Of a stretch of DNA of 64,000 bases, positions 50,167-63,886 are shown in pieces. The DNA comes from Tetrahymena elliotti 4EA. Taxonomy: Eukaryota > Ciliophora > Oligohymenophorea > Hymenostomatida > Tetrahymenidae. The stretch covers positions 603,122 to 667,121 of the forward strand of contig JH720337.1 of NCBI GenBank assembly GCA_000231825.2, written 5' to 3'. The notes below the pieces were generated by a model. The model was not told where the DNA came from. It did no database searches and was given only the letters and a program-made list of their open reading frames with translations. Position numbers and translations under genes: made by a program. Position 1 is the stretch's first letter. Each line of letters starts with the position of its first letter.

Positions 50167-51256
50167 ATGAGTTTGGATATTTCTGACATAGTTGCTACGA
50201 AAGTAAGTGATTAAATGAAGAAATTTTTTTAAACAGAATTTCTTATTTTAAAAATAATAATTTTGAATTCAAATGATGAATGAATTTTATCTTTCGCGAA
50301 GAATAATAAAATTTAAATTTATAATGATGTCATCTTATTTAAATAATATAACAGTGACTCATAGATGTCAGGATTAGGATAGTAATTATTATTTTAAAAT
50401 CAGTTTTTTCTTTACATTATTATTTTTAAAAATAGTAAATTATTTAAATTTTTTATATTTTATAATAAAAGCTGTGAAGCAATTAAATATGGAAGAAGAA
50501 GATCTTCAAATAATTTATTTAGACTAAGAAAGTGGCCAATTGAATTCAGTTAAATATTATTTTGGCTGTTAATCTATGCTTTCATAGGAATAAAAATACA
50601 CCACATATTTTATATTACCTTTGGATGAAAATGAAGAAAGTAAGTGTTAGGAATTAAAAGATGAAATAGAAGACTATTAATAAAAGAATAAAGGAGATAA
50701 GTGCATTGGAGGTTTTATTCACTGTAATTATAAAGGATAGGCACAAAAATTTAAATCGGAAATATTAGAAACGATTAAAAGCTCAATATATCTTAAAATA
50801 GGAGATTTCGAAGAAGGCTTTTCAAATATTCTAAATATATTCAAAACAAGACTTCTTTCATTAGACTTGCTTTATGATACTAGTTGTCCAATAACATTTA
50901 ATAGGGAAAGCAGAATTTAAGTTTCCTTAAATCTATTTATGAAAATTGATTAAAAAATTTATTTATCAAAATCAATAATTCCTTCCATACTAAATAATAT
51001 ATGGGGAATAAAAGACAAAGGTTCAACCAAATTTAGAACTATTAACTAAAATAAGGATTTTTCAAGAGAAACTACAGATTATTTCCTCTTAAACTAGATT
51101 TCTGTAAATGATATGTCAGAGCTTATTCTAAGTGACTCATTGAATAATTTTGAGTTAATAACCTCGAACATTACTGAATAATACCCTATTCTAATTTTAG
51201 ACGATATTTTTATGCAATAAAAAATGCATTTTTTTAAAATTTATGATTTATTTTGA
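50167..51256 (+). CDS. Uncharacterised protein, 270 aa, two exons
   Basis: Exon 1 (50167-50202) gives MSLDISDIVATK; intron 50203-50479 (GTAAGTGATT...GCTGTGAAG); exon 2 (50480-51256). Total 813 nt, in frame. The protein starts acidic ('MEEEDLQIIYLDQESGQ'). It contains 'GGFIHCNYKG', a likely beta/alpha sandwich, and ends 'FKIYDLF'. No catalytic motif, signal peptide or membrane helix is visible, and I do not recognise the family. If exon 1 is not used, translation could begin at the internal ATG (NMEEED). Its neighbours are unrelated genes on both sides. Confidence 0.55.
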
Positions 51257-51587
51257 ATTAATCTAAGCTAAATAAAATCATGTTAATTTTATTTTTTGAT
51301 AAATGTTACATAAATTATTGGCATCATTCTTAATTTGCTTTTGCTTGATTGTTTTCATGTTTAAAAATTTTTTTAAATTTATGCTCATGCTCAACTACTT
51401 AAATTTTATTTTATATGATCAAGTTTAAATGAATGATTTTGACATTTTTTTTGATTTTGATTAATCATTTTCTAGAATTTCTAAAAGGTGAAAAGGTTAA
51501 GAATTTTATTGATAATAATCAATTTTATTAATTTTTATCAAAAATTTTTAATTTGCTTTGTTTAATTTACTGTATTTAAAAGAAACT
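51257..51587. other. Short intergenic spacer
   Basis: AT-rich; upstream region of the TMEM256-like gene. Nothing specific seen. Confidence 0.35.
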
Positions 51588-51920
51588 ATGCATTTTTCAT
51601 ATATTGCTGGTTGTTTAAGCACTGCACTTGGTATTGGTATAGGTGCAGCAGGAGGTCATAAAAAGGAATGGACTCAAGAAAGAAAAGATTTGCTAACAAA
51701 AGCCACTTTTTATCATTTTATGTCCAATGCTGGGATGATTATTGGATCATATAATAACCCATTCAACTATTCTACTATTCTTTTTTTGATAGGAGTAGCT
51801 TGTTTCAGTGGATCTCTTTATCACAAGACATTTACAAATAAGGAAGATTTTAAAAGGCTTCCTCCATATGGTGGAATGGCTATGATTTTTGGATGGATTC
51901 TACTTGCTTTCAGAAAATGA
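51588..51920 (+). CDS. TMEM256: TMEM256/DUF423-family small membrane protein
   Basis: A 110-residue ORF from ATG 51588 to TGA 51918-51920, free of TAA/TAG codons. It matches the family length (~110-115) and pattern: an N-terminal hydrophobic segment with 'LGIGIGAAGGHK' (family GAFGAHG), 'ATFYHFMSNAGMI' (family YH-x-xHxxAL), 'GVACFSGSLYHKTF' (family FSGSLY), and 'PPYGGMAMIFGWILLAF' (family P-x-GG-x3-I-x-GW). Four transmembrane helices are expected. The family is widespread in bacteria and eukaryotes; its role is unknown. I chose ATG 51588 over the upstream in-frame non-ATG codons because the family starts there. Confidence 0.92.
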   Translation: MHFSYIAGCLSTALGIGIGAAGGHKKEWTQERKDLLTKATFYHFMSNAGMIIGSYNNPFNYSTILFLIGVACFSGSLYHKTFTNKEDFKRLPPYGGMAMIFGWILLAFRK

Positions 51921-52866
51921 GATTATTATTATTTATAAAATCTTAATAAATTTACTTAGAAACTTTTAGACTTATAAAATTGTATTTATATTTTTTATAT
52001 CAGAATTAGTAAAAGTAATCAAAAATTGATTTTTATCAATTAATACATGCTTTCTCTTTCTATAAAAAACCTTAAAGTATTTATCAATAATCATCAATAG
52101 AAGTCCTTTTGTTTTTTATGAAACTTAATTTTACCAAAATAATCATGAATACTTTGTTTAAATCGCATTTTGCTTTTATATTCTTAAAATTTTATTAAAA
52201 TTAAATTATTGGTTAAAAATGTTTGAATAAAATAATCAATAACGTTCTGACAAATATTATTTTAAGTATTCTCTAACGCACAGGTGTTTTACATTTAAAC
52301 CTATTGGCAATAATAAATATTTAATTATTTGATTATTTTTAGTCTTTTAATATGCTAAAGAAGAGATAAAAATCATTTAATAATCAGTTTTAATTATTAA
52401 ATTTTATCATCATATCTAAATATCTATAAGGCTATACTGTTAGTATCAATATTACATATTTAAGAATTAATATCTTTTCTAATTAATAAACAAAAAAATA
52501 GAATATTAATTTTACTTATGCAAGAAAGTATTACTTAAACTAAAATTTTGAATAGATGATAAAAAAATGTTGTACTGATTTTTTAAAATTTTTAGTTTGA
52601 TAATGAATGATATTGATGAACATTTTACCAAATGAGATTTCAAACACCAATTAATTTTTTGTAGATCATTGGAAATAAACTGAATTAATTAAAAAAATTT
52701 ACTTGTTATAATAAGTAATCAAACAAAGAGAAAAAAAATTTCCTTTGCTCAAAAGTGAAAAAGCTTATTAATTATTGAAATAGTAATTATTTGAACATAA
52801 ATTATTAAAAATTCTGATTTTAATAAGGAAATCAAATTTATTTATTCAAAAAAGTTATAAATAGCA
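51921..52866. other. Intergenic spacer upstream of EB1
   Basis: AT-rich with many short A/T runs. No coding or repeat signal. Confidence 0.4.
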
Positions 52867-54620
52867 ATGTCTGAAGCTTCAATAGGTATTATGGAAGGGG
52901 CATTCTTCGTCCCTAAGAGCGAAATTCTTAATTGGATCAACAACTTACTCTAGGTATAAATTTACTTCGCATCTCTTTAATAAATCTTTAAACAAAATAT
53001 AATACCTACTTCATTCATCATAGATTATTGATTGAAATATATTGACCTGCTTAATTTATTTCTTTAATTGTTCACTTTATTTCAATTAATTCACTCCAAT
53101 TAAGAATAAATATCAATCCCAACCGTAGAATTTGTATCAAAAAAATATAGTTGAATTTGACGAAAATTGAGCAACTAGGAACAGGGTCAGTTTATTGTTA
53201 AATAATTGATGTACTATATCCAGGAACAGTTAAGATGAATAGGATAAACTGGAAAGCTAGAAATGAATGGGAGTTTATTGTTAATTTGAAGTATCTATAA
53301 CAGGCCTTTCAAAAAAACAATATCAAAAAGTATATTGAGGTATTCATTCAGATAAGTTACTTATCTATAATTAATTGCTTACTTTATTGCTCTCTTTTCC
53401 CATTTTGTTTGAATTTTAAAAAGTGCTTTAAATTTTGTGCTTTTAAGAATAGAAAATTTCAATTAAATTTATTAATTTGTAAGAATTAAAAAAAAAATTT
53501 ACTAGTTTTATAATTATTAATTATTATAGAATTTCAGTTTAAATATGTAATTTTTAATTTAATAATAAATAGATAGAGAAACTCTCGAAAGCTAAATATT
53601 AGGACAACCTTGAATTCGCTTAATGGATGAAAAGATATTTTGACTTAAACAATGGCTAAAACATTGCTAAAGACTATGATCCTGTTGCAAAAAGAGGAGT
53701 CTAAAATTCAGAAACAGATTTTTCATTTTTAGAGATGAGAGATAACTCAAGAATGGCAGTAAAACTTTATAATTAAATTTATTTTTAGGATTTATCTAAT
53801 GTATAACTATATTTTAATAAAGGCTATGAGAGGAGCAAAAAATGACAATAGTGCTGACTAAAAGTATCTTAGAAAAAAAATGATAACAAGAAGCAAATCA
53901 CCTATAATAAAATCTTTAGAAAAGAATTAATACATATTAGGCTCTAAAAGTAAAGAGTTAAAATTAGAAAATATGTAGAAAAAGCAATTTATTGATGAAA
54001 GAGATCTACTAATTATCAAATTTTAAGAAATTCAGGCTATTTTAGAAAAATCCAATCTTGGGGATGCTTAAAAAATTCAAGAAATATCCCAAATATCAAA
54101 TTATGTAATGAGTCTTAACTTAATACAGTCAAAGGAATAACTTGAAAATGATGAAAACAACTTTAGTTCTATCAGAAAAAGGAATTCTATTGATAAATTC
54201 TAACATAATAATACTATCAAAGAAGAAGATAGCCCACCTAGATCTGAAAGATAAAATACAAATGCACAAGTCTCCCAAAAAGAAAAAGTTATTAAAAATA
54301 ATTCATAAGTTTCCAGCTCTTCTAATATTAATAACAATCAAAGTAATTTAAGCAACAATAACTATACTGTGGCCAATAATACTAATAAAAAACCTACTAA
54401 TCTTAATTAACCATTAACAGGAAACAGTAATTAAAATATCTCAAATAGTAATTACAACCATCAGATATCAATTAATGAAGATATCAAGCAAGAAAAAGTT
54501 GTTCAATCAAACAATAGAGGTAGTGTCTAAAAAACATAAATTGAAAAAGATTTACACAAAAAGCAAACTTTAGCTCGTGTAAATAAGCATTCTGAATAAT
54601 TAAAATAAAAGGTTAATTGA
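52867..54620 (+). CDS. EB1: EB1-family microtubule plus-end-tracking protein
   Basis: Four exons, 52867-52953, 53151-53339, 53573-53758 and 53823-54620, total 1260 nt (419 residues), in frame throughout. The calponin-homology domain (~10-115) shows the EB1 signature: 'FFVPKSEILNWINNLLQ', 'TKIEQLGTGSVYCQI', 'NRINWKARNEWEFIVNLKYL', 'KAKYQDNLEFAQWMKRYFD' and 'YDPVAKRG'. After a basic linker, 'DERDLLIIKFQEIQAIL' (~212-230) matches the start of the EB-homology dimerisation coiled coil. The tail (~250-419) is Asn/Ser/Gln-rich and longer than in animal EB1. No C-terminal EEY/F motif is present; the protein ends QKVN. EB1 autonomously tracks growing microtubule ends and recruits partners; in ciliates it is expected at cilia tips and basal bodies. 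Confidence 0.94.
52954..53150 (+). other. EB1 intron 1
   Basis: GTATAAATT ... AAAAATATAG, 197 nt; joins NNLLQ to LNLTKIEQL, matching the conserved CH-domain block. Confidence 0.9.
53340..53572 (+). other. EB1 intron 2
   Basis: GTATTCATTC ... AATAAATAG, 233 nt; joins KKYIE to IEKLSKAKYQDN in phase 0. Confidence 0.9.
53759..53822 (+). other. EB1 intron 3
   Basis: GTAAAACTTT ... TTTTAATAAAG, 64 nt; joins DNSRMA to AMRGAKND in phase 0. Confidence 0.85.
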
Positions 54621-55339
54621 GAGTAAATATAAATAAATAAATTTATTAATATATTATTTGTGTAATTGCTTTCTATTTCAGAATTATAATTCTTTATTCT
54701 AAAATATCTTGGTTATCTAATCAAAATAATACAAATTCTAAACTTTTTTTTCTTATTCTAATGTGAAAAACTGTTCATATAAATGATCTTTTTTAGAAAT
54801 TTGTCTATAAATATGCTCTAACTTGACTCCTCTCCTAATTTCTGAAAAGAAAATATTTAAATTCTTAATACAAATCGAATTCGAGCTATGAGAATAAGAT
54901 ATTTAAAATAGGTTAATGTTGCTCATATCTGATATATGAAGAAGTCATTAGTTAATCGGACAGTTTGTAATAATTGTGTTTTATATAAGAATTATTAAAA
55001 TAATAAAATAAAAGTGTTTTATTAATAAGTATTAAATTGATAAAAAAAATATTTTTATTATTTATTTTAATTATTAATAAATAAGTCAATTTGTAGTTTT
55101 TTGTTGTTTTCTATTTCAGAATTGAAAAATTATTCTTTATTCTAAAATATCTTGGCTATTCTAACCAAAATAATACAAATTCTGTACTTTGTTTTCTTAT
55201 TCTAATCTGAAAAGTTGTTCACATAAATGATGAAATTTTCAAAATAAAAGTATTTTTTTGTTTAATTCAAATACAGAAAAATCATCTGAAAATATTGAAG
55301 AAAGAAATAAATAAAAGAAAGCTTAGATTTTCAATTGAA
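54621..55339. repeat. Spacer with a duplicated ~120-bp sequence (54671-54786 and 55107-55231)
   Basis: Both copies begin TTTCTATTTCAGAATT and run through TTCTTTATTCTAAAATATCT, then TGG(T/C)TAT, then CAAAATAATACAAATTCT, then TTTTCTTATTCTAAT, then a TGTTCA-ATAAATGAT end, with only scattered substitutions and small indels. They are direct repeats about 435 bp apart. No terminal inverted repeats are visible. The second copy ends ~110 bp before the GTPase start, so it may lie in that gene's 5' leader. Confidence 0.7.
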
Positions 55340-56452
55340 ATGGGCTAATAAAGCAGTTCAAGCTAACAAAGCAGGTAAGGTTAATAAAGCAGTTCAGAAG
55401 AATAAAAGAAAGAAGAACAAAACCCATTCTTTAAGAAAATAGAGAAAGTATAATATGATGAAGAAAAGCCTTACTTTTTAATTTTGATTGGGCCAAGTAG
55501 ATCTGGAAAATCTAGTTTCTTAAAAATGATATGCTTACAATAAGAAGTTGCTTCAAAAATTAAGATAGGAGATGGCATGAATTCTTGCACAAATAGTTTT
55601 GAATTGTATCACATAGAAAATGAAATTCTATTTGGTAAAAGGGGGGCTATGGTTCTAGATACAGTAGGTTTTGGTGATACTTCAGATGAATTAGATGATG
55701 TAACTATTTTGAGTCTACTTCATTGTAAATTAATGAATGCAGCTGCAAAGATTTAAATGAAAATAGATGCAATATTTATTTTTTAGGATGCCAAATGTTT
55801 GATAAAAGTTAAGTCTTTAATTAATGATATGATTCTTTTATTTGGATAAGAAGTATAAAAAAATTTATTAATCTGCCTGACAAAAATAAATTCTATCAAT
55901 GATGATGATTAATATACTTTAGAAGAATTTAAAAATGAAATTGCAATTATATTAAAATAAATTAATTTTGATATCCCTGTTGTCGATTTATTTACTAGCT
56001 ATATCCATAGAAGAAAAGGTGAGATTAAACCAGATTAAAGTGGAATTGATATATAAAATGCTTAAATTAGAAATTTTTTCTTAAATAGTAGAAATGCTTT
56101 GGATCTTGTAGAAATTTGGAATTCAGTACAAAAGTAAGCTTAAGAGATATATGAAACAATGAAAAAAAGTGAAATCAATAAAAAATATGGTGAATTAGTT
56201 GATAAGTTTACAAATTAAGACAAAAATGACAAAAAATTTTCTTTTCTCAAAATGATTTATTTGTTTACAAATAAAAAATGGAGCTAATTAAGATAAGAAG
56301 CTATTGAATTAGTTGAAAAATTTTATGAAAATAATCCTGCACTTGCATATTAAGCAACTGAGATGATACTTTGTAAAGAAATAAGAATGAAAAAATATTA
56401 TGCAACAAGCTAATAAATAAGAAAACATATTAGTAAAACTGAGAATAATTGA
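55340..56452 (+). CDS. Probably N-myristoylated P-loop GTPase (AIG1/septin-like)
   Basis: Single-exon ORF of 370 residues. It begins M-G-Q-Q-S-S-S, a good N-myristoylation signal, which supports ATG 55340 as the start. The first ~40 residues are Q/S-rich. The G domain starts at ~45 with 'FLILIGPSRSGKSSFL' (Walker A, 51-58). 'VLDTVGFGDTSDE' at ~105-117 is the G3 D-x2-G, and 'LICLTKINS' at ~177-185 is a G4-like T-K-x-N rather than N/T-K-x-D. The DTVGFGDT element recalls AIG1/GIMAP and septin proteins. The C-terminal ~120 residues are helical and charged. GIMAP-like proteins act on membranes; the Asn in G4 may loosen guanine specificity. Exact family unresolved. Confidence 0.72.
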
Positions 56453-56714
56453 TAAATTAATTCCTAAAATAAGTCAAAATATTTTTAAAACTAATCAATA
56501 ATATATTTCATTTTTGTTCATAAAATTTAATCATTTTTTAAGTTTTTATACTACTTTTAAATATTTCCTATCAAAAGTAGAGAGTTTATGTATAGAAATA
56601 TTTGTATACATCACTGTTTTCAAGAAATTAATTAATTGTATTTTTTTGAAAATCAAAAGATTTTGACTTAAAATCTTCTCTGATAATAAATTTGCAAAAA
56701 ATTTTTGCTGCAAT

Positions 56715-57125
56715 ATGAAAATTTCTACCAAAAATATCCTAATTTTGATTATTATTCTTATATCTTTAAGCTTAATAACCAAATTTATTTCTAGCCCTTC
56801 CAATAAAAACTAAACCTATCCTACTATATTAGAATATTTGAAGTGCTTAAATCGTATATGTCCCACACAAGAATGTTAATACTTAGACACCAGATGTGAA
56901 AATGCAATCTTTAATTACAAAAATTGTCAAATGCAATCTTTAGAATGCAAAGAATGGTAATAAGAAATTTAAAAAGATATATAAGATATAAAAATTGATG
57001 AGAATTTTTTCAAATGTAAAAATTTTTGTGCCCCTAAGAGAGAAGAGTCATAAACATTTTATTAAATTTACAAATGCGAATAACATTGTGCAATATATGG
57101 TATTAAAGATTTATCAGATTATTGA
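56715..57125 (+). CDS. Small secreted cysteine-rich protein (136 aa)
   Basis: ORF of 136 residues from ATG 56715 to TGA 57123-57125. The N-terminal stretch 'NILILIIILISLSLITKF' is a strong signal peptide or anchor. The remainder is hydrophilic with ten cysteines, spaced mostly by 4-10 residues (LKC, RIC, EC, RC, NC, EC, KC, FC, KC, HC), consistent with five disulfides. Glutamines are mostly TAA/TAG. No known domain is recognised; immobilisation-antigen-like or effector proteins are possibilities. It lies 260 bp after the GTPase on the same strand. The antisense 85-codon frame over the same DNA is a shadow. Confidence 0.6.
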
Positions 57126-58042
57126 TAATTATTGATAGGTTTCCTGGTATTAATAAGGCTGGTCGCATATATATTAAATTTAATAATTAATTTTAATTAT
57201 AAATTAATATCATTGAAAAATAAAATAAATTAATAAGAGATGGTAAATTTATAAAAAATTAATAATAATATCTTATCTTTAAACTTTTACTTATATTTTT
57301 GTAGAAATTTTGGTTACTGATAATAGAAAAATATCAATAAAAATCACCTTTTAATTCTTTTTATACTTGAATCTTTCCTTTTATTTCGAATGGCTTTAAA
57401 ATCTAATAATTTTTAATTATGACTAAAAATTATAATTTAACATAATAAATTAAATAAAAAGAGGAATTTTGTGAAAGAGGAAAAATATACATTTCATTTT
57501 TTCAAGAGATGACAAAAATTGAGCTTATTTTAATTGTGTGTTTTACTATTTTCAAATAAAATTATTTCTTATTAAGACAGAAAGTGCTTTAAACTAAGTT
57601 AATTATGCTGAAAGAAATTATTTACTTTAAGTAAATCAAAAGAAATTTAAATGGGTATTTAAAAGAGATACTATTACCTACTCTTCTTTATAAAAAAATT
57701 TTTTCCATAATTTGTATTTTTGAATTAATCTTCTTTATTAAGAGTTGTTTAGAAGTCTTTTGAAAAATTATTTTGTAAGAAATCATTTATCCTCTTCAAT
57801 TTTTTAATAATAAATTTTTTATTCGAAAGATAAAAAGATGAATTTTCAGTAGAGTGAATTGAGAGAATTTTATAGATCTCAATAGGTACAAATATTTCAT
57901 ATTTTTACTTGAAAATAAATATTTTGTTATGAAATTTTGTGAGTAGAACTACTACATTTATAGTTTTGTTTTAATTTTCTAAAAATTTAATTAATAATAA
58001 GGTTTTTTATAAGCAACTTAAATTTTAGAAAATACATTTAAA
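57126..58042. other. Spacer, possibly with a 5' exon of the next gene
   Basis: At 57838 an ATG opens a 16-codon frame (MNFQQSELREFYRSQQ) that stops at a good donor, GTACAAATA (57886). An acceptor, AATTTTAG, ends at 58028. However, this splice does not enter the downstream frame in phase, so it may be a leader exon, an upstream ORF or chance. The rest is AT-rich. Confidence 0.35.
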
Positions 58043-60283
58043 ATGAGTATTTCTCCTAAAAAACCTCTTTAAATCAACTTAAATTTTAAATAGAAATATG
58101 CAGAAGGAATATTGACACCTAAATCACCATACACTAATACATCAAGAAGCTAGCAATAGAATCTAACAAAAGAGGAATAAATTAAATAGATTTTAAAAAA
58201 AAGTAGTAACGAACGAAATACTTAAGATATTATATTACTATCATAGCAAATTGAAGTAATTTTGATGATTAATACTACTTTTAAATTTGTTTCATTTAAT
58301 TTAAAAGAATGTAAACTTTTTGAAGCAATTTATTGGCACAAAATCTCTCGAGTTTTTAGAAATGTGTAAATATTTGGAAGTTGAGGAATAAGGGGAAGAT
58401 TATATTTTATTTTAGCAAGTATATATTCATTTAATTATTCCAACAGTGAAATTGAAATGAGTAAAAAAGATTTTTTATTTGAATAAAGGGAGATATAGGA
58501 GAAAAGTTCTTTATAATCTTGGAGGGATAAGTAGCAGTTTTAATAAATGTGCAAACAAAAAAGAATGGAATGGAGTAAAAATAAATAGGAACGCTCTAAG
58601 CAGGAGATTCTTTTGGAGATTTAGCTCTACTATTTAACTCAATAAGAAATGCAACCATAAAATTGATTAAAAAAAGTACTTTTATAGTACTTCGCAAGGA
58701 GATATTTTAGAAATACATTAAATATAAAACTCCACCAAATGCACATGAGATTCTTAAGTTTTATGATCAATTTGTGCTCTATCCTTATTAACTAGATTTA
58801 CCAGAAAAAATATAGATTTTATCTAAAACTGAGTAAACAAATTATATATCAAATTCTTTGATAATAAGATAAGGACAGCTCATTTCATCAATTTACTTTA
58901 TTAAAAAAGGAGTTGTTAAAGTAATATTTAAAATGTCAAAATTTATCAAAGAATTAAAATATTTTTTTAATAAAAAGGTGAATAGAATTGTTAAATTTAA
59001 GATCAATCCTATAACTAAATAGCTTCTTCCACTAGACTATTCAGATCCCACTCCTTAGGAAATTTAAAACAAGTAATATAAAGATATTTCTTTAGAGATA
59101 GATGAAATTTGTAATACTAATATTTGCTGATTTGGTTTTTATTAATTAAAATTATTCTACAAAAAATTAAAAGATGAAGGATGTATCTTTCAAGATTATG
59201 AACTATTTAAATAAATTAAAAGTACAGTAAGTATAGTAGCTTATACACCTTGTGAAATTCTTTAAATTCAAAGAGAGGATATGGTAGTTTTACCAAATAA
59301 AATGATATAAGATTTGCAAAATGAGATAAAACCCTATCCAGATGACTATAAATTGAGAAGAATTTATTTAGAAGGTTTGCAATGGTAAAAATATAAAAAT
59401 GTAGTTGTTGAAGGTGTATGCAGAGAGAATGTGTTAAGAAAAAGGTAAATTTTATTTGTAATCAAAATTTTTGGATATAAAAACAATAACTTTTTATTTT
59501 AGGTTACAAAATTCAGTTAATTTTTTTTCAAGAAGCAAGATATAGAATATTCCACTGTAGCCATAATTAGTTACTTTGGAGGATTCATTTACATAGGATA
59601 CAGCATAAGGAGATGTTTAGTAAATAGAAAATAAATTTTTCGGATAGTATAATTAGTAGATGAATAAAAGAAGAAGCCTTTAAGGTTACTAAAGTCTTTC
59701 AATTAAAGGTAAAAATAAGTTATTAATATAAGAGAGTAAAAAAAATGCTTAGAAAATGGGAAAAGGTGATAAAAAAGAAGTAAAAGAAATGGAGAGTGAT
59801 CAAAAAAATGAATTTATAATGTAAGTAAACAAGAACAGTTTTTACATTTAAGATGAAAATGATTTTGTAAAATTTGATGAAGAATTGTAAGAAATTGAGA
59901 AAGAAGATGATCAATATGATAAAAAGAAGGTGCTAAAATAATTAATGAAATAATTAGATCCCTTTAATAGAAATTCTATAAGTCAGAAAAAGTTACCAAT
60001 TAAAAATGACTCAAAGTCTATTGGAAAATCTTTTTCTAATTTATAATCAAATGAAAAGGATCCAAATAAAAAAAAGGCAGGGCTTGCTAAATTCGCTACT
60101 ACTTACTCTCCAAAGCTATAATCAATAACATCAGAGGTTTTAAGCAAGAAATATAAATCTTAAAAATAAATTCTACCAAAAATTACAAATCAAATTTAAT
60201 ACATAGCAAGAAATGAAGATATAATTTGTCAAACTAATTTCAAACACTTTGATTAATCTTATGATGAATTCACACCCTTTTGA
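58043..60283 (+). CDS. Protein with two cyclic-nucleotide-binding domains
   Basis: Five exons, 58043-58255, 58308-58418, 58489-59110, 59174-59444 and 59503-60283, total 1998 nt (665 residues), in frame at every junction. CNBD 1 (~75-190) is clear: 'VEEQGEDYILFQQGDIGEKF', 'ILEGQVAVLI' and the phosphate-binding cassette 'GDSFGDLALLFNSIRNATI' (family G-x-F-G-E-x-A-L-x(5)-R-x-A-T, with Asp for Glu here). CNBD 2 (~230-380) has 'IIRQGQLISSIYFIKKGVVKVIF' and ends 'TVSIVAYTPCEILQIQREDM', but it lacks a clean cassette and may not bind ligand. The C-terminal ~230 residues are charged and disordered. There is no kinase or channel domain. It is probably a cAMP/cGMP sensor or scaffold of unknown output. 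Confidence 0.82.
59111..59173 (+). other. 63-nt intron containing an in-frame TGA
   Basis: GTAATACTAA ... AAATTAAAAG. Its length is divisible by three and it carries the only in-frame TGA (59135-59137) of the surrounding exon. Splicing gives DEIYEGCIF; retention would truncate the protein inside CNBD 2. The donor and acceptor resemble the other introns of this gene (58256-58307, 58419-58488, 59445-59502). Confidence 0.7.
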
Positions 60284-61310
60284 AATATAATCTAACTTAT
60301 ACCTCTTACTTTATTTTAATTTTAACATAAAATTTTAATTAGTACTGTATTTGCTATTTTATCTATCCATTTATTTGTTTATAAAAGTAATGCCAAATAT
60401 TAACAAAGAATATTTATTATTTCAATTTAATTAATTTTTATCATATTGTTTTAAGTAAATGAAAGTGTGAATATTATAATAGTATTATGCAAAAATATTT
60501 CGAAGGATATTTATATGAATATTAAAGAGCAAATTCATAAGAGTTAATATGCAAATTATTCATTATTTTTTGGGTCAGTTGATCATTAAATAAATTTTGG
60601 CTTTTATTAACACTTAAAAATTTCTTGACTAATGATCAGTTATTAATTTTATAATTTTTAAGATGTAACATTCATCAAAAAAACCTGATTTACTTTAAAT
60701 TAATTTACTTAAAAAAACGAAGATATTTTTAACCAAAACAGGGATACAATTTTTTTAATAGCATAGATGAACAGTATGTCATAAGTTTTTTGAAGTTTAG
60801 CCGATAATTTTATAGATATATATTATAATGCTTTTCAAGGATAAGTTCATCATTATTTAGCGAAGTGAAACAAACATTTCAAGTAATCTTTTTATTTGAT
60901 GATTTAAATTAAATTAAGGAATTCAAATGACATAATATTTAGATAATATATAAGAAATCATTCAATAATAGAAGTAAAATTAGTAGGAGAATGAGTAATA
61001 ATATAAGTAGGTATAACAGCTACTCCCACAAAGAAATAATGACGAAAAAATAATAAAAATTAATAATTTAAGAAAAAAGAAAGATATATATAAATTTTAC
61101 ATATGATAATTGGTAGGCTTCTAATCATAATATATAAATACGTACTTTTTATCTGATTAGATAGGATTATTTACTTATATCTCTACTCTTTCAATAAATT
61201 AAAAAATTTTTATTTCTATCAAACAAAAACGTAGAGAATTCTAAAGATACTCCTATAATTAATAAAAAAATATTAAAAATTATAATTTATAAATTCTAAA
61301 AATATACCAA
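60284..61310. other. Intergenic spacer upstream of phosphoglucomutase
   Basis: AT-rich; no coding frame or repeat found. It should contain the phosphoglucomutase promoter. Confidence 0.4.

Positions 61311-63886
<2,576 letters not shown>

Noticed and set aside
56546..56803. 85-aa minus-strand ORF
   Set aside because: Antisense to the secreted Cys-rich protein, which has signal peptide and patterned cysteines; the minus frame has neither.
57838..57885. Short upstream exon MNFQQSELREFYRSQQ for the CNBD gene
   Set aside because: Its donor and the acceptor at 58028 are good, but the junction is out of phase with the CNBD frame; ATG 58043 is the simpler start.
59723..59914. 63-aa minus-strand phenylalanine-rich ORF
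   Set aside because: Antisense of the Lys/Glu-rich tail of the CNBD protein.
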